Shown: positions 45,246-55,025, counted from the first letter of the stretch. The stretch is DNA of 64,000 bases from an uncultured Bacteroidota bacterium (GCA_902561795.1 CACERG010000002.1:121124-185123); one strand, 5' to 3'. Notes: a model not told the origin generated them from the sequence alone. A program made the numbers and translations.

Positions 45246-45943
45246 TAAAAGATAAAAACATATTAATTATTGGAGGTAGTTCTGGTATTGGCTTAGCTCT
45301 AGCAGAAATTTTATCTCCCTCAAATTCTGTTTTTGTAGCTAGTAGATCAAATGAAAATTTAAGTAGCTTAGATTTAACTCATCTACCCTATGACGCAACA
45401 TCAGCTGAATTAGACACTTCAGTATTGCCTGACGAACTACATGGATTTGTTTATTGTCCTGGGAGTATAAACTTGCGACCCTTTAAAGGGCTATCAACAG
45501 AAGCATTTGAAAAAGATTTTCAAATTAATGTTACTGGTGCAATTAACTCATTAAAATCAGTTCTCTCGAGGTTAAGTGCGAGTGGTAATGCATCTGTTGT
45601 GTTTTTTAGCACAGTTGCAGTACAAACTGGAATGCCTTTCCATAGTTCTGTAGCTGCTTCAAAAGGAGCTCTAGAAGGCCTCACGCGCTCTTTGGCAGCA
45701 GAGTTTGCCCCTAAAATAAGAGTAAATGCTATAGCTCCATCACTTGTAAATACACCTCTTGCTTCGAAATTTTTAAATAACGAATCTAAAATTGAAAAAG
45801 CAAACGAAAGGCATCCTTTAGGGAGGATTGGAAATGCGAAGGAGATTGCACAAGCTGCAGGATTTCTTCTTGGTCCAGAAAGTAGTTGGATGACTGGAAG
45901 AGTTTTACAACTTGATGGTGGTATAGGTAACCTTAAAACATGA
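45242..45943 (+). CDS. SDR-family protein lacking the catalytic tyrosine
   Basis: This 233-residue Rossmann protein has the NAD(P) motif GGSSGIG (residues 11-17), the Asn of the SDR tetrad in FQINVTGA and the serine in VVFFSTVAV (Ser123). The usual YxxxK is SSVAASK here: the lysine is Lys141 but the tyrosine position is Val137. The C-terminal IRVNAIAPSLVNTPLA is standard. Without Tyr it may bind a nucleotide without normal dehydrogenase chemistry. It is the second gene of the photolyase operon. Confidence 0.87.
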   Translation: MIKDKNILIIGGSSGIGLALAEILSPSNSVFVASRSNENLSSLDLTHLPYDATSAELDTSVLPDELHGFVYCPGSINLRPFKGLSTEAFEKDFQINVTGAINSLKSVLSRLSASGNASVVFFSTVAVQTGMPFHSSVAASKGALEGLTRSLAAEFAPKIRVNAIAPSLVNTPLASKFLNNESKIEKANERHPLGRIGNAKEIAQAAGFLLGPESSWMTGRVLQLDGGIGNLKT

Positions 45944-45948
45944 TTTGA

Positions 45949-47250
45949 TTGAAAAAATATACTATTTTTTGGTTTAGGCGTGATTTGAGACTTGAGGATA
46001 ACCACGGTTTTTATAAGGCCCTCAGTGGAAAAAATAAGGTCATACCCATTTTTATTTTCGATCCAAATATTTTAGACAGACTGCCAAAACAAGATGCAAG
46101 AGTTGAATTCATTTTATTAGCCTTGGGTGCCATAGATATTGCTATGAAGAGGAACAGGTGCAATGTTGGTGTATATCATGGTACCCCCGAGGCTATTTTT
46201 AATCGATTAATTAATCAATACCAAATTGAAGAAGTTATTTGTAATGATGACTATGAACCTTATGCTACAAAAAGAGATAAAAAAATTAAGACATTTTTGA
46301 GTGAAAAAGGAATAGATTTTAAAGCATTTAAAGACCAAGTAATTTTTGAAAAAAGTGAGATTGTTAAGGATGATGGAAATCCATATAAAGTTTACACACC
46401 ATATTCAAGAAAATGGTTGTCTTATTTTGACACCCAATATTTGGAAGAGTATCCATCGGAATCTTTATTAAGTAATTGTTATTCTGAACAAGAACTTCCT
46501 AAAATAAAATTAAATCAATTGGGATTCACAAGCAGCAATATTAATCAACCCAAACATTTTTTTGACAATCAAATTATTGATGATTATGAGTCAACAAGAA
46601 ACTTTCCATATTTAAATAAAACCTCAAGATTAGGAACATCACTAAGATTTGGTACAATAAGTATAAGGAAAGTAGTAAAAAAAGCAGCCAGTAGGCCTAA
46701 CAAAACTTTCTTAAAAGAACTCATTTGGAGAGAGTTTTTTATGCAGATTTTGTGGCATTATCCTCACACACGTAATGAAAGTTTTAAACCTCAGTATGAT
46801 AGAATAGAGTGGAGAAATAATGAAAAAGATTTTGAAAATTGGTGTTTAGGAAAAACAGGTTTTCCTCTTGTAGATGCGGGTATGAGAGAATTAAATAAAA
46901 CCGGCTTTATGCATAATCGTGTCCGTATGTTAGTAGGTAGTTTTTTGTGTAAGCATTTGCTTATTGACTGGAGATGGGGTGAAGCATATTTTGCAGAAAA
47001 GCTTTTTGATTATGAGATGTCAAGTAACGTTGGTAACTGGCAATGGGTAGCAGGTTGTGGTGTTGATGCAGCTCCATATTTTAGGATTTTTAATCCAACA
47101 GAACAAGTAAAAAAATTTGATAAACAATTGCATTACATAAATAAGTGGGTGCCTGATTTTCAAGAAATTTCTTACCCAAAACCAATAATCGACCATAAAC
47201 TAGCACGTGAACGTTGTTTAAAAACATATAAAAGCGCTTTAAATTCTTAA
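45949..47250 (+). CDS. deoxyribodipyrimidine photolyase, class I type
   Basis: This 433-residue protein has an N-terminal antenna-binding Rossmann domain ([19 protein letters not shown]) and a helical FAD domain. The latter has [69 protein letters not shown] and [20 protein letters not shown]. These are motifs of cyclobutane dimer photolyases that use blue light to repair UV damage. The start is TTG, five bases after the SDR stop; no in-frame ATG precedes the conserved sequence. The stop overlaps the DUF2256 start (TAATG). Confidence 0.92.
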   Translation: MKKYTIFWFRRDLRLEDNHGFYKALSGKNKVIPIFIFDPNILDRLPKQDARVEFILLALGAIDIAMKRNRCNVGVYHGTPEAIFNRLINQYQIEEVICNDDYEPYATKRDKKIKTFLSEKGIDFKAFKDQVIFEKSEIVKDDGNPYKVYTPYSRKWLSYFDTQYLEEYPSESLLSNCYSEQELPKIKLNQLGFTSSNINQPKHFFDNQIIDDYESTRNFPYLNKTSRLGTSLRFGTISIRKVVKKAASRPNKTFLKELIWREFFMQILWHYPHTRNESFKPQYDRIEWRNNEKDFENWCLGKTGFPLVDAGMRELNKTGFMHNRVRMLVGSFLCKHLLIDWRWGEAYFAEKLFDYEMSSNVGNWQWVAGCGVDAAPYFRIFNPTEQVKKFDKQLHYINKWVPDFQEISYPKPIIDHKLARERCLKTYKSALNS

Positions 47251-47396
47251 TGAAGCGTGTACTAAAAACAAACTTACCTTCAAAAATTTGTCTTAATTGT
47301 GGGTATCCTTTTACTTGGAGAAAAAAATGGGAAAGAGATTGGAATAATGTAAAATATTGTAGTAAAAGATGCAAAACGAAAAAAAGAGTGCTTTAA
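47250..47396 (+). CDS. DUF2256 zinc-ribbon-like small protein
   Basis: This 48-residue protein has [20 protein letters not shown] and VKYCSKRCK: two CxxC-like pairs that look like a zinc ribbon, with a basic tail. This is DUF2256, a family often found beside cryptochromes or fused to them. Its ATG overlaps the stop of the photolyase before it by one base (TAATG). Its last 28 bases overlap the DASH cryptochrome gene in another frame. Function is unknown; a role in binding nucleic acid or a partner photolyase is a guess. Confidence 0.88.
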   Translation: MKRVLKTNLPSKICLNCGYPFTWRKKWERDWNNVKYCSKRCKTKKRVL

Positions 47397-48667
47397 TATG
47401 GCTAAGGAATGATTTAAGAATTAAAGATCATTTTGGTTTTTATAACGCAGCAAGAAATTGTGACAAGATTTTTGCTTATTTCAGTTTTGAGCCAGCCAAG
47501 TTTGAAGATACCAAATGGGGTTTTAAAAAAACTGAAAAATTTAGAACACTTTTTTTAATTCAGACACTCAAATGTCTTAAAGACGAATTGAAGAAAAAAA
47601 ATATTACACTTATTGTTGATATTAATTCAGCAACAGTTGGTATTCCAAAATTTATTGATTCTCTAAAAATAACAGATTTATTTTATCAATATGAGTGGAC
47701 AAAGGAGGAAAGCAATCTATCAGATAGTGTCAAAAAGGCAATTTCAAAAAAAATTAAAATTCACACATATTATGATCAGTTTTTATATCACCCGAAGGAT
47801 ATTTCATATGAACTGGACACAATACCTGAAGTTTTCACAATTTTTAGAAAAAGTTGTGAAAAAAACACATTAGTAAGGAAAGTTTTTCCCGAAATAACAA
47901 CTTTTCCAAGTACAAATCTTTTAGATGAAGAGTTTACCATACCTCGATTAGACGATTTTGGTTTTTCAGAATTTTATCCTCCTCCTTTTTCTGCGTTTCC
48001 ATTTAGTGGCGGGAGTAAAAACGGGTATAATAGATTAAAGGAGTACCTGTGGGACACAAAAAAAATTTCAACATACAAAGAGACTCGTAATGGTCTTGTT
48101 GGAAAAGACTACAGTTCTAAATTTTCAGCCTGGTTAGCAAATGGTTCATTATCAGCAAGAGAAATTTACTGGCAGGTTAAAGATTATGAAAAGAAAGTGA
48201 AAAAAAATCAATCAACATATTGGATGATTTTTGAGTTAATTTGGAGAGATTATTTTAAGTATGTTTCACTAAAACATGGAAATAACATTTTCATGCTAGA
48301 CGGTATTTTAAAAAAAAGATACGATTGGAAATCTAATCATAAAATTTTAATGTCATGGATTAACGGAGATACTATTGAACCTTTTGTGAATGCTAACATG
48401 ATAGAATTAAAAAAAACTGGTTGGATGAGTAATCGAGGCAGACAAAATACGGCCTCTTTTTTTTCTAAGCATTTATTTATGGATTGGAGGATAGGTGCTG
48501 CATATTTTGAATCTCAACTTATTGATTACGATGTCCATAGTAATTATGGAAACTGGATGTATGTCTCCGGAGTTGGAAATGACCCAAGAGATCGAAAATT
48601 TGATATTTCTTGGCAATCAGAAAAGTATGATCCTCAAAAAAAGTTTCAAAAATTATGGATAAAGTAG
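47369..48667 (+). CDS. DASH family cryptochrome
   Basis: This 432-residue protein starts [20 protein letters not shown]. It has [58 protein letters not shown] and [20 protein letters not shown], which are clear DASH signatures. DASH cryptochromes bind FAD and an antenna folate; they repair dimers in single-stranded DNA and may also signal. The gene overlaps DUF2256 by 28 bases and the next photolyase-like gene by 13 bases. Confidence 0.93.
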   Translation: MQNEKKSALIWLRNDLRIKDHFGFYNAARNCDKIFAYFSFEPAKFEDTKWGFKKTEKFRTLFLIQTLKCLKDELKKKNITLIVDINSATVGIPKFIDSLKITDLFYQYEWTKEESNLSDSVKKAISKKIKIHTYYDQFLYHPKDISYELDTIPEVFTIFRKSCEKNTLVRKVFPEITTFPSTNLLDEEFTIPRLDDFGFSEFYPPPFSAFPFSGGSKNGYNRLKEYLWDTKKISTYKETRNGLVGKDYSSKFSAWLANGSLSAREIYWQVKDYEKKVKKNQSTYWMIFELIWRDYFKYVSLKHGNNIFMLDGILKKRYDWKSNHKILMSWINGDTIEPFVNANMIELKKTGWMSNRGRQNTASFFSKHLFMDWRIGAAYFESQLIDYDVHSNYGNWMYVSGVGNDPRDRKFDISWQSEKYDPQKKFQKLWIK

Positions 48668-50145
48668 AAAAAATTGCATCAATAGTTTTACCTAATCAAT
48701 TATTTGAAAAATCACCACTATTTTCAAATAGTTGCACGATTTATCTTGTAGAGGAATCTTTATTTTTTAATCAATATGTATTTCACAAACAAAAACTTTT
48801 TTTTCACAGATTATCAATGAAAAAATATCAACATTTTTTGAAGGATAAAGGAATAGATGTGCAATACATAGATGCTTCCGAGAAACTTTCAGATATAAGA
48901 CATTTAATTAAAAATATATCAAATAAGTATAACATAATACAGATTATTGATCCAAATGACTTCTTAGTTGAGAAAAGATTAAAAAGAGTTTGTATTAAAC
49001 TTAATCTAAAATTAATAATCCTAGAAAATCCAATGTTTTTATGTAAAAAAAGTGATTTAAATTTCTTTAAGCCTGATAAGAAGAAATTTTTTCAAACTTC
49101 TTTTTACAAATCTCAAAGAGAAAAATTCAATATTCTAATCGATATTGCTGGTGGACCTGAAGGAGGAAGTTGGACCTATGATACAATGAACAGAGAAAAA
49201 TATCCGACAAATAAAAAACCACCTGAAATCATGTCTGTAAATGATAAATCTGAACTTCTTTCACAGACACATGATTATATTAATAATATCTATAGTAAAA
49301 ATTATGGCAATTTAGAATCAGAATTTTTTTATCCTACCGACTTTGAGCAATCAAAAAAATGGTTTAATGATTTTTTAGAAAATCGATTTAAAGAATTTGG
49401 CCCATATGAAGACGCTATTATTGATAGTGAGAGTTTTTTAAACCACAGCTTATTATCACCTCTTTTAAATACTGGTCTTCTTAATGTAAACTTTGTTATC
49501 AGTCATACAATAGAATTTTACAAAAAAAATGACATACCATTAAATTCATGTGAGGGTTTCATAAGGCAAATTTTAGGTTGGAGAGAATTTATTCGAGGTA
49601 TATATTTTGCAAAAAGTGTAGAGGAACGAACTAAAAATTATTGGAATTTTAAAAGAAAAATTCCCCATTCATTTTATGACGGATCAACAAATATTTTACC
49701 CGTAGATATATGCATAAAAAAAATTTTGAAAACAGGTTATGCTCATCATATAGAAAGATTAATGATAATTGGTAATTTCATGTTACTGTGTGAATTTGAT
49801 CCAGATGAAGTTTACAGATGGTTTATGGAAATGTTCATTGATTCATATGACTGGGTTATGGTTCCAAATGTTTATGGCATGAGTCAGTTTGCTGACGGTG
49901 GATTAATGTCAACAAAACCCTACATAAGCGGAAGTAGCTATATTCTTAAAATGAGTAATTATAAAAGGGGAGAATGGACAAACATTTGGGACTCATTGTT
50001 TTGGAATTTTATTGATAAAAGAAGAGACTTTTTTATCAAAAACCCAAGAATGAGAATGTTAGTTTCTAATTTTGACAAAATGGATTCAAATAAAAAGAAA
50101 GAATTGTTAGAGACAGCTGATAATTTTCTACAAAATCTTGGTTAA
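48655..50145 (+). CDS. FeS-BCP-type (6-4) photolyase-like protein without cluster cysteines
   Basis: The 496-residue protein has an N-terminal DPRP-type domain (IVLPNQLFEKSPLF) and a helical FAD domain with GFIRQILGWREFIRGIYF, GYAHHIERLMIIGNFML and MSQFADGGLMSTKPYISGSS, as in bacterial FeS-BCP photolyases, known for (6-4) lesion repair. The four iron-sulfur cysteines of that family are mostly gone. Cys353 (in PVDIC) remains, but the C-terminal CxxC and CPFN motifs are replaced by SNYKRGEW (residues 435-441) with a deletion. It overlaps the DASH gene by 13 bases. Confidence 0.88.
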   Translation: MDKVEKIASIVLPNQLFEKSPLFSNSCTIYLVEESLFFNQYVFHKQKLFFHRLSMKKYQHFLKDKGIDVQYIDASEKLSDIRHLIKNISNKYNIIQIIDPNDFLVEKRLKRVCIKLNLKLIILENPMFLCKKSDLNFFKPDKKKFFQTSFYKSQREKFNILIDIAGGPEGGSWTYDTMNREKYPTNKKPPEIMSVNDKSELLSQTHDYINNIYSKNYGNLESEFFYPTDFEQSKKWFNDFLENRFKEFGPYEDAIIDSESFLNHSLLSPLLNTGLLNVNFVISHTIEFYKKNDIPLNSCEGFIRQILGWREFIRGIYFAKSVEERTKNYWNFKRKIPHSFYDGSTNILPVDICIKKILKTGYAHHIERLMIIGNFMLLCEFDPDEVYRWFMEMFIDSYDWVMVPNVYGMSQFADGGLMSTKPYISGSSYILKMSNYKRGEWTNIWDSLFWNFIDKRRDFFIKNPRMRMLVSNFDKMDSNKKKELLETADNFLQNLG

Positions 50146-50159
50146 TCATTTTTTAAAGG

Positions 50160-51641
50160 ATGATAAAAAGTAATATACCAATTGTAATTGTTTGGTTTAA
50201 AAGAGATTTGCGTTTAGAAGATAACGAGGCAATTAATTCGGCAATAGCAAGTAATAAGTTGGTGTTACTGCTTTATGTTATTGAGAATTCTTTAATTCAA
50301 AATGATCATTTTAGTGTACGCCATCTAAATTTTATCAAACAATCTCTTGTGGACCTAAACCAAAGATTAGCAAAATTTAATACAGAAATTTTGGCTGTTT
50401 CTGGCGAGGTACAGTTAATTTTTGAAAAACTTAGTAAACAATTTTTAATTAAAAAAGTTTATTCTCATTATGAGACTGGTATCGATATTACATACAAAAG
50501 AGACAAAAAAATTGCAAAATGGTTTATTGAAAATAAGATTACATGGCATGAGAAAAGACAACAAGGGGTATTTAGAGGAATCGTGGATAGGAAAAATTGG
50601 TCAAAATTAATGAATTCGTTTATAGATCAACCGATTAAACCTCTACCTGAAATGAAGAACAAATTGGTATCGTTAAAAACTTTAAAACAAATAAAAAAGA
50701 ATTTTGACTTATTAGAATTAAAAACTGAACATTTAAATGATGTTCAATTAGGGGGTGTTACAAAAGCAAATAAATACTTAGAATCTTTTTTTAAAAATCG
50801 TTACCAAAACTATCAAAATCACATATCAAAACCAGATTTATCTCGTAAAAGTTGCAGCAGGCTTTCGCCATATATTAGTTATGGAAATTTATCAATAAGA
50901 CAAATTTTTCATCAAATAAAAGAAAAAAAAAGACAAACTAATAATAGCTTTGCTATTCGTGCATTTGAGTCTCGATTAAGATGGCATTCTCATTTTATTC
51001 AAAAGTTTGATATGGAACCTAGCATGGAGTTTTTAAGCGTAAACAAAGGTTATCACAAACTTTTAAAACCTATCAATAAAAAATTTATTAAAGCATGGGA
51101 AAAGGGAACAACTGGAGTTCCAATAGTTGATGCATCTATGCGATGTTTGGTTAAAACAGGATATTTGAATTTTAGAATGCGAGCTTTGATTGTTTCATTT
51201 TTTGTTCATCAATTATGGCAACCATGGCAAGCTTGTTCAGCTTTTCTAGCGAGACAATTTCTTGATTTTGAACCTGGAGTACATTTTCCTCAACTTCAAA
51301 TGCAGGCTGGTGAGACTGGAATTAATACTTTACGTATTTACAACCCTGTTAAAAATGGAAGAGAGCACGATCAAAAAGGAGATTTTACACGCAAATGGCT
51401 CCCAGAACTCAAATCACTTTCCGATAAATTAATTCATTCTCCATGGTTAATAACTCCTCTTGAGGAAGAAATTTTTAAATTCAAAAAAGGAATTAATTAT
51501 CCTAACCCTATTGTTAATTTAGACCAGACTAGACGATTTGCCTCTGATACACTTTGGAATTTAAAAAATGATTCAATAGTATTTAAGGAAAATCAGCGTA
51601 TTTTAAAAAAACATACTTTTGGGAAAAGAATAAATAGCTAA
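50160..51641 (+). CDS. second photolyase/cryptochrome family protein
   Basis: This 493-residue protein begins [20 protein letters not shown]. It has [20 protein letters not shown], a longer helical FAD domain with [33 protein letters not shown] and [17 protein letters not shown], and the unusual [20 protein letters not shown] near the end. It belongs to the photolyase superfamily but is not close to the class I enzyme at 45949 or to DASH. Whether it repairs DNA or senses light cannot be told. It lies 14 bases after the FeS-BCP-like gene and two bases before TIGR03643. Confidence 0.88.
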   Translation: MIKSNIPIVIVWFKRDLRLEDNEAINSAIASNKLVLLLYVIENSLIQNDHFSVRHLNFIKQSLVDLNQRLAKFNTEILAVSGEVQLIFEKLSKQFLIKKVYSHYETGIDITYKRDKKIAKWFIENKITWHEKRQQGVFRGIVDRKNWSKLMNSFIDQPIKPLPEMKNKLVSLKTLKQIKKNFDLLELKTEHLNDVQLGGVTKANKYLESFFKNRYQNYQNHISKPDLSRKSCSRLSPYISYGNLSIRQIFHQIKEKKRQTNNSFAIRAFESRLRWHSHFIQKFDMEPSMEFLSVNKGYHKLLKPINKKFIKAWEKGTTGVPIVDASMRCLVKTGYLNFRMRALIVSFFVHQLWQPWQACSAFLARQFLDFEPGVHFPQLQMQAGETGINTLRIYNPVKNGREHDQKGDFTRKWLPELKSLSDKLIHSPWLITPLEEEIFKFKKGINYPNPIVNLDQTRRFASDTLWNLKNDSIVFKENQRILKKHTFGKRINS

Positions 51642-51643
51642 AA

Positions 51644-51928
51644 ATGAAAAATAAACCATTGCTTTCAAATGAACAAATTGATAGAGTTATCGAGATGGCG
51701 TGGGAGGATCGCACTCCTTTTGATGCAATTTTTTCACAATTTGGATTAAATGAAAAAAATGTAATCGATCTAATGCGGAAAGAGTTAAAAATAAATAGTT
51801 TCAAACTTTGGCGAGAACGTGTTCAGGGAAGAAAAACTAAGCACGGTAAAATTCGGTCAAATAACGTTGATCGATTTAAGTGTTCAAGACAAAAAAATAT
51901 AAGTAATAATAAAATTTCTAAGCGATAG
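51644..51928 (+). CDS. TIGR03643 family small protein
   Basis: This 94-residue protein has LSNEQIDRVIEMAWEDRTPF and FGLNEKNVIDLMRKELKINS followed by FKLWRERVQGR, the TIGR03643 pattern, with a basic tail that is longer than usual. The predicted fold is a helix-turn-helix-like bundle. The family is usually encoded with photolyases and cryptochromes; its role is unknown, perhaps DNA or partner binding. It is the last gene of the operon, two bases after the photolyase gene. Confidence 0.85.
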   Translation: MKNKPLLSNEQIDRVIEMAWEDRTPFDAIFSQFGLNEKNVIDLMRKELKINSFKLWRERVQGRKTKHGKIRSNNVDRFKCSRQKNISNNKISKR

Positions 51929-51988
51929 TAATGACCCTAACCAAAAGAACTATAATAATCGATTTTAAAATGACCCTATAACTCCTTG

Positions 51989-53302
51989 TCAGGTAATAAC
52001 TCTTTTAATCTTTGCACCTAACTTTCTTAATCGACCATCTATATTTTCGTAACCCCTGTCAATTTGCTCAATATTATGAATTGTGCTTTTACCCGGTGCT
52101 GAAAGTGCTGCTATAAGTAGTGATACTCCAGCTCTTATATCGGGGGATGTGAGGGTTGTTCCTTTTAATTGAGATTTGAAATCGTGTCCTATAACAGTTG
52201 CACGGTGAGGGTCACAGAGAATTATTTTAGCTCCCATATCGATTAGCTTATCTACAAAAAATAATCGGCTTTCAAACATTTTTTGATGAATTAGTACACT
52301 TCCTCTAGCTTGACTGGCAACAACCAAAATAATACTTAATAAATCAGGGGTAAAACCAGGCCATGGTGAGTCAGAGATAGTTAATATAGAACCGTCAATA
52401 TAGTTTGTTATTTCGTATCCATTTTTATGTGCAGGAATGAAGAGATCGTCACCACTTTTTTCAACATTTATTCCAAGTTTTTTGAAAGTAGCTGGAATAA
52501 TACCTAATTGATTCCAATTGACATTTTTAATTGTAATCTCGCTTTGTGTCATAGCAGCTAGACCAATCCAACTACCAATTTCTATCATATCTGGAAGAAT
52601 AGTGTGCTCAGTACCATTTAGCTTTTCAACGCCATCAATTATTAAGTAGTTTGAACCAATACCTTCTATTTTAGCTCCCATTTTATTTAACATCTTGCAT
52701 AATTGCTGAACATAGGGTTCACATGCAGCATTGTAAATTGTTGTTTTACCCTGGGCTAAAACCGCAGTCATAATAATATTAGCTGTTCCAGTTACAGATG
52801 CCTCTTCAAGAAGTATATTTGCCCCATTTAATTCATTTGCTTCTACATTATAAAAAGAGCTCTCTCTATTATGTGAAAACTTTGCACCTAATTTTATTAA
52901 ACCCTCAAAATGAGTATCTAATCTCCTTCTACCTATTTTATCTCCACCAGGTCTTGGCACAGACCCTTTACCAAATCTAGCAAGTAGTGGTCCAACTATC
53001 ATGATTGAACCTCTTAATCTTTGCCCATTATCTTTAAAATCTTCTGAACTCAAATAACCTAGATTAATATTATTTGCGCGAAATTTATAACTACTCTCAC
53101 TTTTTTTCTCAATTTCAACCCCTAAATTTGTGAGTATTTGAATGAGCTTGTTGACATCAAGTATATTAGGTATATTATTAACAATTATTGGTTCTGAGGT
53201 TAAAAGAGTAGCACACAAGATTTGAAGGGCCTCATTTTTTGCTCCTTGGGGTTTTATAGAACCTTTTAAGGGATATCCTCCTTCAATAATAAATGATTCC
53301 AT
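51989..53302 (-). CDS. murA: UDP-N-acetylglucosamine 1-carboxyvinyltransferase
   Basis: This 437-residue enzyme has GSIKPQGAKNEALQIL with the catalytic Lys22 and Asn23. The loop PRPGGDKIGRRRLDTHF has Asp121 where E. coli MurA has Cys115. HTILPDMIEIGSWIGLAAM follows. It performs the first committed step of peptidoglycan synthesis by adding enolpyruvate to UDP-GlcNAc. The Cys to Asp change is known to keep activity and block the fosfomycin adduct. It follows the DUF4290 gene by six bases, a common pair in flavobacteria. Confidence 0.96.
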   Translation of the reverse strand: MESFIIEGGYPLKGSIKPQGAKNEALQILCATLLTSEPIIVNNIPNILDVNKLIQILTNLGVEIEKKSESSYKFRANNINLGYLSSEDFKDNGQRLRGSIMIVGPLLARFGKGSVPRPGGDKIGRRRLDTHFEGLIKLGAKFSHNRESSFYNVEANELNGANILLEEASVTGTANIIMTAVLAQGKTTIYNAACEPYVQQLCKMLNKMGAKIEGIGSNYLIIDGVEKLNGTEHTILPDMIEIGSWIGLAAMTQSEITIKNVNWNQLGIIPATFKKLGINVEKSGDDLFIPAHKNGYEITNYIDGSILTISDSPWPGFTPDLLSIILVVASQARGSVLIHQKMFESRLFFVDKLIDMGAKIILCDPHRATVIGHDFKSQLKGTTLTSPDIRAGVSLLIAALSAPGKSTIHNIEQIDRGYENIDGRLRKLGAKIKRVIT

Positions 53303-53308
53303 TTACTT

Positions 53309-53947
53309 TTAATATCGTTTTCTATTTCTTTTTCTTGGTTTACTGTGATTGCTACTAGGTCCACTTCCATTTTTGTGTTTGAATCGAATTAAATCAGCCG
53401 AATCACTTAAGGGTAGTTGTGAAGCTGCAACCTTTAGTTTCCCTTCTGAAAGTTCTTCTAGGTGGTTAAGTATAACAACATCTTCAACTGTATCTTTATT
53501 CCAACTTAAAAAGTTTTTTTTCATATGGTTAGCTATTGTAAAAACTAACACATCTTTAAGTTCTCCGTCTTCCCAACCAATTGCAGCGTCAATCATGCGT
53601 TTTATGTTGTTTCCATAGAACCGATATTTTGGAAAATTCTGAGGGTAGGGTAACTTCTCAGGCTTCATATCTAATAACTCTTTCTGTGGTTTCTCAAATG
53701 GACAATCAACATCTATATCAAAGTCTGCCATAATGAAGAATTGATCCCACAATTTGTGCTGGAAGTCTGCTACATCTCTTAGGTGAGGGTTTAGGTTTCC
53801 CATAACACCAATTATAGCTTTAGCTTTTTTATTTCTCTCTTCAGGATTGGTCTCCAATTTGGCTTGTTCTATCATAATATGAACATGTCTTCCATACTCT
53901 GGTATTACAAGCTGTTTTCGCTTAGTGTTGTATTGTAAAATATCCAT
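53309..53947 (-). CDS. DUF4290 domain protein
   Basis: This 212-residue protein begins DILQYNTKRKQLVIPEYGRH and has GNLNPHLRDVADFQHKLWDQ and RFYGNNIKRMIDAAIGWEDG, which are DUF4290 motifs. The C-terminal tail is basic and rich in Ser and Asn (SKPRKRNRKRY), suggesting nucleic-acid or envelope contact. The function is unknown. Its place directly before murA is conserved in Bacteroidota and suggests a tie to cell-wall synthesis. Confidence 0.88.
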   Translation of the reverse strand: MDILQYNTKRKQLVIPEYGRHVHIMIEQAKLETNPEERNKKAKAIIGVMGNLNPHLRDVADFQHKLWDQFFIMADFDIDVDCPFEKPQKELLDMKPEKLPYPQNFPKYRFYGNNIKRMIDAAIGWEDGELKDVLVFTIANHMKKNFLSWNKDTVEDVVILNHLEELSEGKLKVAASQLPLSDSADLIRFKHKNGSGPSSNHSKPRKRNRKRY

Positions 53948-54032
53948 TAGGTGATTGTAAATGAATTCTTTAAGTAGAATATATATCGCAAATTAGTAAA
54001 ATCCTTTGAATTGCAAACTATATTGATTAAAA

Positions 54033-54326
54033 TTAAAGAGCTATAATTCCTTTTAGCTTACTGCAAACTTTGTAAATTTTAATAACTTCCTTAGGAGAAT
54101 TCAAGTTTACCTTTATACTAAGGCTAGTAAATTTTTTTTTTGATGATTTTTTTTCATAAAAGAAGGCTTTTTTTGTTGAAAAAATTGATTTTAACTTAAT
54201 CAAATTATCTGATTCTGATTTTACAATAAACTTAAAAAGATAAATTCCAGGCCAGCTCTGTGATTGACTCAGTTGATCAAAAAAGCGTGAATAAAATTCT
54301 TCTTTATTATCATTTGCATTCAACAT
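54033..54326 (-). CDS. DUF493 family protein
   Basis: This 97-residue protein has EFYSRFFDQLSQSQSWPGIY and YLFKFIVKSES, then a strand-helix pattern FTSLSIKVNLNSPKEVIKIY, the DUF493/YbeD ferredoxin-like fold with an ACT-like topology. It probably has a small regulatory role; the ligand is unknown. It is divergent from the AAA ATPase gene with only 44 bases between the ATG codons, so promoters must overlap. Confidence 0.85.
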   Translation of the reverse strand: MLNANDNKEEFYSRFFDQLSQSQSWPGIYLFKFIVKSESDNLIKLKSIFSTKKAFFYEKKSSKKKFTSLSIKVNLNSPKEVIKIYKVCSKLKGIIAL

Positions 54327-54370
54327 GAGGCTTACATTTGTATAAATATACTGGTTTTATTATTTACAAA

Positions 54371-54913
54371 ATGTCAAATATTCGAAGGATACTCATTACA
54401 GGAAGTCCCGGATCAGGTAAGACAACACTTATAAAAGGTCTAAAAAAAAAGGGCTACAAGGTTTTTTATGAATTCTCAAGGTCACTCATTAAAAGTCATG
54501 ATAATGAGGGTAATAAAAATTTATTTTTAAAAGATCCAATTAATTTTAGTACAAAATTATTAGATAGGAGAATTAAGCAATTTAATGACGCAAAAAGAAT
54601 TAAAAAAGCAAAGAATAACTTAGTATTCTATGATAGAGGAATCCAAGAAATTTTTGGATATTTAAAAGCCATCGGTTTGGAGAAATTATCATGGAAGAAA
54701 AAGCTGACTGATTATCGATATGATATCGTTTTTATAGCTCCACCTTGGAAAGAAATTTATACAAATGATAAGCAAAGGTTTGAAACATTTGAAGAAGCAA
54801 AAATTTATTATCACTTTATTAAGGATTCTTATCAAATCATACATGAGCTTGTTGAAATACCTAAAATTGATATTCAGAGTAGGATTGATTTTGTAGAATC
54901 TTACGTTATATGA
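54371..54913 (+). CDS. AAA family ATPase (AAA_28-like)
   Basis: The protein has 180 residues from the ATG at 54371. This start is chosen because the P-loop region RRILITGSPGSGKTTLI then sits near the N-terminus; 11 codons upstream would add an unusual extension. The later FYDRGIQEIFGYLKAIG is the AAA_28 switch-like motif with an Asp-Arg pair. The fold is kinase-like, so it may phosphorylate a small molecule, but the substrate is unknown. It is divergent from the DUF493 gene and upstream of fmt. Confidence 0.82.
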   Translation: MSNIRRILITGSPGSGKTTLIKGLKKKGYKVFYEFSRSLIKSHDNEGNKNLFLKDPINFSTKLLDRRIKQFNDAKRIKKAKNNLVFYDRGIQEIFGYLKAIGLEKLSWKKKLTDYRYDIVFIAPPWKEIYTNDKQRFETFEEAKIYYHFIKDSYQIIHELVEIPKIDIQSRIDFVESYVI

Positions 54914-55025
54914 ATATAACTAATTTTAATTATTGTAAATGTCACAAAATTTATACTTTCAAAAACCTAAACAATCTCTAACTAATTTTATAGTATGTCA
55001 AACATATTAAACAACATTGTTAATA

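Noticed and set aside
45520..46005. A 161-codon minus-strand frame across the SDR gene
   Set aside because: It mirrors a clear SDR coding region with strong motifs and has no family resemblance of its own.
51930..51978. Direct repeat AATGACCCTA in the gap between the photolyase operon and murA
   Set aside because: It is short, lies between convergent gene ends, has no stem or T-tract and no evident role.
54917..54990. Direct repeat TAACTAATTTTA upstream of fmt
   Set aside because: Two copies of a 12-base AT-rich word 62 bases apart are expected by chance in such AT-rich sequence; no symmetry or promoter link was seen.
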